Shown: positions 5,234-8,996 of the stretch, piece by piece
Numbering within the stretch: the stretch's first letter is position 1
Layout: the number at the start of each line of letters is the position of its first letter
NCBI GenBank assembly: GCA_944349915.1
Contig: CALVNU010000028.1
Coordinates: forward strand, 1-8,996
Length of the DNA stretch: 8,996 nucleotides
Direction: 5' to 3'
Source: an uncultured Clostridia bacterium
Lineage (GTDB): Bacteria > Bacillota > Clostridia > Christensenellales > UBA1242
Made by a program: the position numbers and the translations under genes
The notes under the pieces: model-generated
The model's database searches: none
What the model was told of the DNA's origin: nothing
What the model saw: only the letters and a program-made list of their open reading frames with translations

Positions 5234-6343
5234 ATGTTTGGACATAGAAGTGATGGAAAAAAAGTCAAAGGTATGGGTATTATTGATAAGGCCGAACCAT
5301 TTTTTATGCCTCAAAGGATTGATGCAGTAAATTATACAACAGTAAAAGTCAAGTGCGACACCATAGATGAGTTTATTGCTCGAGAGCGCAAAAATGGCAT
5401 ATCATACAGTTATATGCATATTGTTATTGCAACAATTGTAAGAATTTTATATATCCGCAAAAAACTTAACAGGTTTATTATGCGTGGCTCAATTTATCAA
5501 CGCAACACAATTTCAATTTCAATGGACATAAAGAAAAAACTTGAAGATGACGGTGAACAGGTTACTTTAAAAATGTATTTTACAGGACGAGAAAGCATTG
5601 AGGAAGTAAAGAAAATTGTCGATGATGAAATTGCTAAAAATTTACAAGAAAATGAGGTGCACGCAACCACCAAAACGGCTGGAAAATTGACCTGTTTGCC
5701 AGACTTTTTGTTTAGATGGTTTATGGCTTTTGCAAGATTTTTAGATAGGCATGGAATGTTGCCAAAAAGCCTTATAAAAGCCAGCCCTTTCCACACAAGT
5801 TGCTTTTTGACAAACCTTAAATCAATCAAATTAAACTACATATTCCATCATCTTTACAACTTTGGCACAACAACCATATTTGTGTCTATGGGAAAAGAAC
5901 AAATGGAGCCTTATGTTGAAAACAACAAAGAACTTAAAATTGCAAAGATATTAACTTTTGGTGTTAGCCTTGACGAAAGGGTTGCAGATGGACTTTATAT
6001 GGGCAAAAGTTTAAGATTGTTTTCCGATTTGATAAAAAATCCCGATAACCTTAAAAACAGCCTTCCAGACGATGGCTCAATTCCTAAGAATGCAACAAGA
6101 ATTGTCAAGTTTAAAAAAATCAAAAAGAAAGCAAAAAAAGAAAAAACTTCAAAGGTAAAAAAGAGCAAGTCAAAGAAAATTAAACCGCTTATAAACAAAG
6201 AAAAGTTTGAAGCGAAACGACTTGCTAGAGAAGCCAGCAAAGAAAAGAAACTTGAAGAAAAATTGAAAGAAAAAGAACTTAAAAGGGCAGAAAAGGCTTT
6301 GAAGCAAGAAGAAAAAGCAAAGAAAAAAGAAAAAAACAAATAA
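5234..6343 (+). CDS. 2-oxoacid dehydrogenase E2-like acyltransferase fold protein with altered active site
   Basis: This 369-residue protein starts at an ATG preceded by AAAGGA (5221-5226). Residues about 15-275 resemble the catalytic core of E2 acyltransferases and chloramphenicol acetyltransferase. The strongest match is LTFGVSLDERVADGLYMGK (about 241-259), equivalent to the E2 motif LSFDHRVVDG. A Glu (E248) replaces the catalytic His, while Asp252 and Gly253 remain. SYMHIVIATIVRIL matches the helix that precedes the core strands. No lipoyl or peripheral-subunit-binding domain precedes the core, and no E1 or E3 gene is nearby, so a role in a dehydrogenase complex is unlikely. From about residue 292 to the end there is a highly charged Lys/Glu tail (78 residues), likely a solvent-exposed helix that could bind nucleic acid, membrane or a partner. 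Function is unknown. It may share a transcript with rarA; only a weak promoter (TTGATG, 18 bp, TAAAAA) lies between them. Confidence 0.72.
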   Translation: MFGHRSDGKKVKGMGIIDKAEPFFMPQRIDAVNYTTVKVKCDTIDEFIARERKNGISYSYMHIVIATIVRILYIRKKLNRFIMRGSIYQRNTISISMDIKKKLEDDGEQVTLKMYFTGRESIEEVKKIVDDEIAKNLQENEVHATTKTAGKLTCLPDFLFRWFMAFARFLDRHGMLPKSLIKASPFHTSCFLTNLKSIKLNYIFHHLYNFGTTTIFVSMGKEQMEPYVENNKELKIAKILTFGVSLDERVADGLYMGKSLRLFSDLIKNPDNLKNSLPDDGSIPKNATRIVKFKKIKKKAKKEKTSKVKKSKSKKIKPLINKEKFEAKRLAREASKEKKLEEKLKEKELKRAEKALKQEEKAKKKEKNK

Positions 6344-6377
6344 GATGGTAAAAGAGAAAACAAAAAAATCAAAATGC

Positions 6378-6431
6378 GAGGTCTGTGGCAAGGTAACAAT
6401 TTGCCGACAGACTTCTTTTATTTTTCTTTTA
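6378..6431 (+). terminator. Strong intrinsic terminator after the E2-like gene
   Basis: GAGGTCTGT (6378-6386) pairs with ACAGACTTC (6407-6415) with one G-T wobble. The stem continues as GGCAA (6387-6391) with TTGCC (6401-6405), leaving one bulged G at 6406 and a loop of about nine bases. A long T-rich run (TTTTATTTTTCTTTT) follows at once. The 14-bp stem makes this the most stable terminator in the window. Confidence 0.93.
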
Positions 6432-6469
6432 TTTTTGCATTTTATATAATGTTTTTGTTTGATATTTTG

Positions 6470-6498
6470 TTGTTAATCATAAAAAATTGTGCTAAAAT
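6470..6498 (+). promoter_or_regulatory. Extended -10 promoter upstream of the small membrane protein
   Basis: TTGTTA (6470-6475) lies 17 bp before TAAAAT (6493-6498). The -10 box carries an extended TG element (TGC at 6490-6492). The predicted start near 6505 leaves a leader of about 14 nt that contains the ribosome site GGAGGG (6509-6514). A further TATAAT at 6445-6450 has a poor -35 partner and is less likely. Confidence 0.7.
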
Positions 6499-6518
6499 AA
6501 ACTTAAATGGAGGGAAAG

Positions 6519-6827
6519 ATGAAAACAGTTTTATATTTTGTGCTAGCTGTTCTAACAATTGGTTATATTGCTTTGCTTTGTTATTGCAATGTGGCAGTAG
6601 AGGTAAATCAAACTATTCAAATGATTGCAAATTATGGCGGTCTTGCAATTATGCTTGCTTACTCTGGGATAAATTTCTTTGGAAATCCGCTTAAAATCGC
6701 ATTTTTTATATTGCTTGTTTTGGCAACGGTCTTCTTGATTTTAACGGCAGTTATGCCAGACACTTTTAGAGAACTTTTTGGAATTATCGTGTCAAACACT
6801 AGTCCAGAAGGATTTATCCACTTTTAA
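6519..6827 (+). CDS. Small three-helix membrane protein, 102 aa
   Basis: I do not recognise this protein. The frame is open from an ATG at 6507, but that ATG overlaps the ribosome site GGAGGG (6509-6514), which serves the ATG at 6519 at normal spacing. The later start also lies in better relation to the promoter. Three hydrophobic stretches suggest membrane helices at about residues 3-23, 33-54 and 58-79, followed by a roughly 23-residue polar C-terminus (PDTFRELF onward). There is no cleavable signal peptide and no catalytic motif. The gene lies between a strong terminator and polA, 51 bp upstream of polA, so it may be co-transcribed with polA, since no terminator is visible between them. 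A small integral membrane protein is secure; its role is unknown. Confidence 0.78.
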   Translation: MKTVLYFVLAVLTIGYIALLCYCNVAVEVNQTIQMIANYGGLAIMLAYSGINFFGNPLKIAFFILLVLATVFLILTAVMPDTFRELFGIIVSNTSPEGFIHF

Positions 6828-6853
6828 TAATTTTGCCATAAAAATTTTATAAT
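6824..6853 (+). promoter_or_regulatory. Possible polA promoter
   Basis: An exact TATAAT (6848-6853) lies 18 bp after a weak -35-like TTAATA (6824-6829) that overlaps the stop of the membrane protein gene. Transcription would start near 6860, leaving a short leader with the ribosome site AAGGGGAG (6868-6875). polA could instead depend on read-through from the upstream promoter. Confidence 0.4.
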
Positions 6854-6878
6854 CAATTTAAAGTTAAAAGGGGAGTTT

Positions 6879-8921
6879 ATGGATAAAATTTTAATTATTG
6901 ACGGCAACAGTATTGCAAATAGAGCCTTTTATGCCTTGCCTTTTTTGTCTAATAGAGATGGCAAACCAGCAGGCGCCGTCTTTGGTTTTGCAAACATTTT
7001 GATAAAGATTATAACAGAACTAAATCCAAACAAAGTTGCTGTTGCTTTTGACCATTCAAGACAAACATTTAGAAATCAAATTTATAAAGAATACAAAGCA
7101 CAAAGAAAGCCGACACCACCAGAACTTGCCATGCAATTTCCAGCCATAAAACAAATGCTTAAGGCTATGGGGATTGCAATTTTTGAAGTTGATACAATAG
7201 AAGCAGACGACATTATTGGAACACTTTCAAAAAAACTTGCTGGGCAAAAAATATTGTTATCGGGAGACCGCGACCTATTGCAACTTGTCGACAAAGACAC
7301 AAATGTTTGGTTGACCAAAAAGGGTGTTTCTCAAGTTGAAAAGGTTGACAATAATAATATTAAACAACTTTTTTCTATTTCTCCAAGTCAAGTGGTGGAA
7401 CTTAAAGGACTTATGGGGGATAGTTCGGATAATATTCCTGGCGTTAGTGGCGTTGGTGAAAAAACAGCACTCGCTTTACTTGAAAGTTACAACACGATTG
7501 ACGGCGTTTATCAACATTTAGAAGAGATAAAAGGAAAACTTAAAGAAAAACTTGAAACTGGAAAACAAGATGCATATATGTCAAAAACCCTTGCAACCAT
7601 AAAATGTGATTGCCAATTTGAAATTGACGAGAAAAAACTTGAGTTTGCATTGCCTTTTTCGGAAAAATGTTATCAATTTTTCAAAGAGTATGACTTTACT
7701 TCTCTTCTTAAAGACAACCTTTTTGGTGAAAATAAAATTGAAGAAAAGAAGATAGACAAATGCATTCTGTCAAATGAGATTTTAGATGAAATGTCGAAGT
7801 TAAAAGAGGGACACTTTGTTTATAACCTTAAAAAAATAGAGTTTATTTTTGACGGAAAACTATATTATCTAGAACAAAACTTTCAAATGTTTGACAGTGG
7901 GCTTTCCTTTGAAGATATCATTTTAAAACTAAAAAATGTTTTTGAAAACAAAAATATTTTAAAAGTTACCACCTCGGCAAAAGAAGACATGCACATTCTT
8001 TCTGCACACAACATTAAACTTGAAAATTTTGTCGATGTTATGATTGCAAACTATGTTGTCAATGTTGGCGGAAATATGCCAAAAGATATTGCAACAGAAG
8101 ATTGTCTTACACTTTTAAATGAATACTTAACCAAAATGGACGATGGTCTAAAATTTGTCTTTTACAATATAGAACTTCCGCTTTGCAAAATCTTGTTTGA
8201 TATGGAAAAGGAAGGGTTTAAAATTAACTCGCAAAAACTTGAAGAACTAGATGAGAGTTATTCTCAAAAAATTTCAAACTTGCAAAATGAAATATACATT
8301 GAAGCAGGTGAACAGTTTAACATAAATTCTCCACAGCAAATTGCAACTATTCTTTTTGATAAACTTGGCATAAAAGCATACAACAACAAAAAACGCTCAA
8401 CCTCAAAACTTGTGCTTGAAGAACTTGCTTTCATTCCAATTGTTGAGCATATTTTAGAGTACAGAAAACTTGCAAAAATCAAAAACACATATATAGAAGT
8501 TTACCAAGATATTTGCAAAAGTAATGGTAGCATTATCCATACAACTTTCAATCAAACATTAACAAACACAGGCAGGCTTTCAAGCAGTGAACCTAATTTG
8601 CAAAACATTCCAACGCGCGACACAGAAGGAAAAGAACTGCGCAAACTTTTTGTGTCTAAATTTGAAAATGGAAAAATAATCTCGGCAGATTACAACCAAA
8701 TTGAACTGCGCCTGCTTGCCGATATGTCTGGAGAAGAAAAACTTATTGAGGCTTACAACAACGGCCTTGATATCCATTCAATAACTGCTTCACAAATTTT
8801 TCATGTTCCGCTTGAAAAGGTTACTCAAGCGCAAAGGCGAGATGCGAAAGCGGTCAACTTTGGTATAATTTATGGTATTAGCGATTACGGATTATCTCAA
8901 AATATGAAATTAATACGCTAA
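6879..8921 (+). CDS. polA: DNA polymerase I, interrupted by an in-frame stop after the O-helix
   Basis: Pol I removes RNA primers and fills gaps in Okazaki fragment maturation and repair. The ATG at 6879 follows AAGGGGAG. Residues 1 to about 290 form the 5'-nuclease, with metal ligands visible in LIIDGNS (D8), EADD (108-111), SGDRD (128-132) and GDSSDN (180-185). Residues about 290-410 correspond to the 3'-5' exonuclease domain, but the DxE motif is missing, so proofreading is very probably absent, as in many Firmicutes. The polymerase part begins near 415: TGRLSSSEPNLQNIP, motif A SADYNQIELR (D604 is the catalytic Asp), and motif B RRDAKAVNFGIIYG, whose R653, K657, F661 and Y665 match E. coli R754, K758, F762 and Y766. 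The frame then stops at TAA (8919-8921), 680 residues in. About 200 residues of a normal Pol I, including motif C with the second catalytic Asp, would be missing. The same frame continues beyond the stop with Pol I sequence. Confidence 0.93.
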   Translation: MDKILIIDGNSIANRAFYALPFLSNRDGKPAGAVFGFANILIKIITELNPNKVAVAFDHSRQTFRNQIYKEYKAQRKPTPPELAMQFPAIKQMLKAMGIAIFEVDTIEADDIIGTLSKKLAGQKILLSGDRDLLQLVDKDTNVWLTKKGVSQVEKVDNNNIKQLFSISPSQVVELKGLMGDSSDNIPGVSGVGEKTALALLESYNTIDGVYQHLEEIKGKLKEKLETGKQDAYMSKTLATIKCDCQFEIDEKKLEFALPFSEKCYQFFKEYDFTSLLKDNLFGENKIEEKKIDKCILSNEILDEMSKLKEGHFVYNLKKIEFIFDGKLYYLEQNFQMFDSGLSFEDIILKLKNVFENKNILKVTTSAKEDMHILSAHNIKLENFVDVMIANYVVNVGGNMPKDIATEDCLTLLNEYLTKMDDGLKFVFYNIELPLCKILFDMEKEGFKINSQKLEELDESYSQKISNLQNEIYIEAGEQFNINSPQQIATILFDKLGIKAYNNKKRSTSKLVLEELAFIPIVEHILEYRKLAKIKNTYIEVYQDICKSNGSIIHTTFNQTLTNTGRLSSSEPNLQNIPTRDTEGKELRKLFVSKFENGKIISADYNQIELRLLADMSGEEKLIEAYNNGLDIHSITASQIFHVPLEKVTQAQRRDAKAVNFGIIYGISDYGLSQNMKLIR

Positions 8922-8996
8922 AGTGCAAAAGAATATATAAACAGTTATTTTGAACGATATCCAAAAGTTAAACTTTTTATGGACAATAATGTTGTT
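8922..8996 (+). pseudogene. polA: Continuation of polA beyond the in-frame stop (partial at window edge)
   Basis: The 25 codons after the TAA stay in the same frame and read SAKEYINSYFERYPKVKLF then MDNNVV. This matches the segment just after the O-helix of Pol I (E. coli: EAQKYMDLYFERYPGVLEYM). No stop or frame change occurs before the window ends, so one codon, and not an insertion or deletion, interrupts the gene. The position of the TAA is normally a Lys or similar residue, so a single AAA to TAA (or CAA/GAA to TAA) change would account for it. Confidence 0.85.

Noticed and set aside
5995..6399. Minus-strand Phe/Ser/Leu-rich frames of 134 and 73 aa
   Set aside because: They are the antisense of the lysine-rich tail of the E2-like gene; AAA/AAG codons read as Phe/Leu on the other strand.
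6345..6449. 34-codon frame with a CxxC-like pair (KCEVCGK)
   Set aside because: It lies across the strong terminator hairpin and its T-run, has no ribosome site, and its end is just translated T-rich DNA.
6507..6518. ATG at 6507 as start of the membrane protein
   Set aside because: It overlaps the ribosome site GGAGGG that serves the ATG at 6519, and would lie about two bases from the predicted transcription start.
8919..8921. Stop-codon reassignment (TAA read as an amino acid) to explain the interrupted polA
   Set aside because: TAA ends rarA, the E2-like gene, the 408-aa gene and the membrane protein gene, in several cases at the family-typical C-terminus. A general reassignment is not tenable.
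8895..8930. Frameshift in polA
   Set aside because: Pol I similarity continues in the same frame on both sides of the TAA, so no insertion or deletion is needed.
1..8996. CRISPR arrays, insertion sequences, tRNA genes, prophage genes
   Set aside because: I saw no regularly spaced direct repeats, transposase motifs, terminal inverted repeats, tRNA cloverleaf signatures or phage structural genes.

Overview
The window looks like chromosomal DNA of an AT-rich, low-GC bacterium related to the Firmicutes, most likely a Clostridia-like lineage. The grounds are the base composition, AAGGAG-type ribosome sites, sigma-A-type promoters with 17-bp spacers, an A-type (not Bacillus B-type) RNase P RNA, and Clostridia-like RarA and DNA polymerase I. 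UAA, UAG and UGA all end genes here, so the genetic code looks standard. No mobile element, CRISPR array or tRNA was seen.

Left part (1-2130): an A-rich, A-tract-containing upstream region and a strong promoter drive a 455-aa protein. Its C-terminal half resembles a diadenylate-cyclase (DAC/DisA_N) domain, with an intact DGA motif but a GGGR-LAA motif in place of GTRHR. A bidirectional hairpin terminator separates it from a convergent 133-aa orphan gene on the minus strand. That gene and rnpB are divergently transcribed from two near-consensus promoters whose -35 boxes lie in a perfect 9-bp inverted repeat.

Middle part (2135-6430): rnpB (A-type RNase P RNA) has its own promoter and a terminator that reuses one strand of helix P1. 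The tRNA-CCA-binding GGU of L15 appears to be missing. Next come a 408-aa protein that I cannot name with confidence, then rarA (AAA+ replication-fork maintenance ATPase), whose promoter predicts a leaderless mRNA. After it comes a 369-aa protein with the fold signature of the 2-oxoacid dehydrogenase E2/chloramphenicol acetyltransferase core. Its catalytic histidine is replaced by glutamate and it has a 78-residue lysine-rich tail. A strong GC-stem terminator closes this section.

Right part (6470-8996): an extended -10 promoter, a 102-aa three-helix membrane protein, then polA (DNA polymerase I). polA carries an in-frame TAA at 8919-8921, just after the O-helix, and recognisable Pol I sequence resumes in the same frame up to the window edge. 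This is a nonsense mutation, an assembly or sequencing error, or a real truncation that leaves the 5'-nuclease without a complete polymerase.

The genes do not form one pathway. RNase P (tRNA maturation), RarA (stalled-fork processing) and Pol I (Okazaki fragment maturation and repair) are housekeeping functions interspersed with lineage-specific unknowns. The most notable items are the interrupted polA, the variant DAC protein, the active-site-altered E2-like protein and the RNase P RNA architecture.
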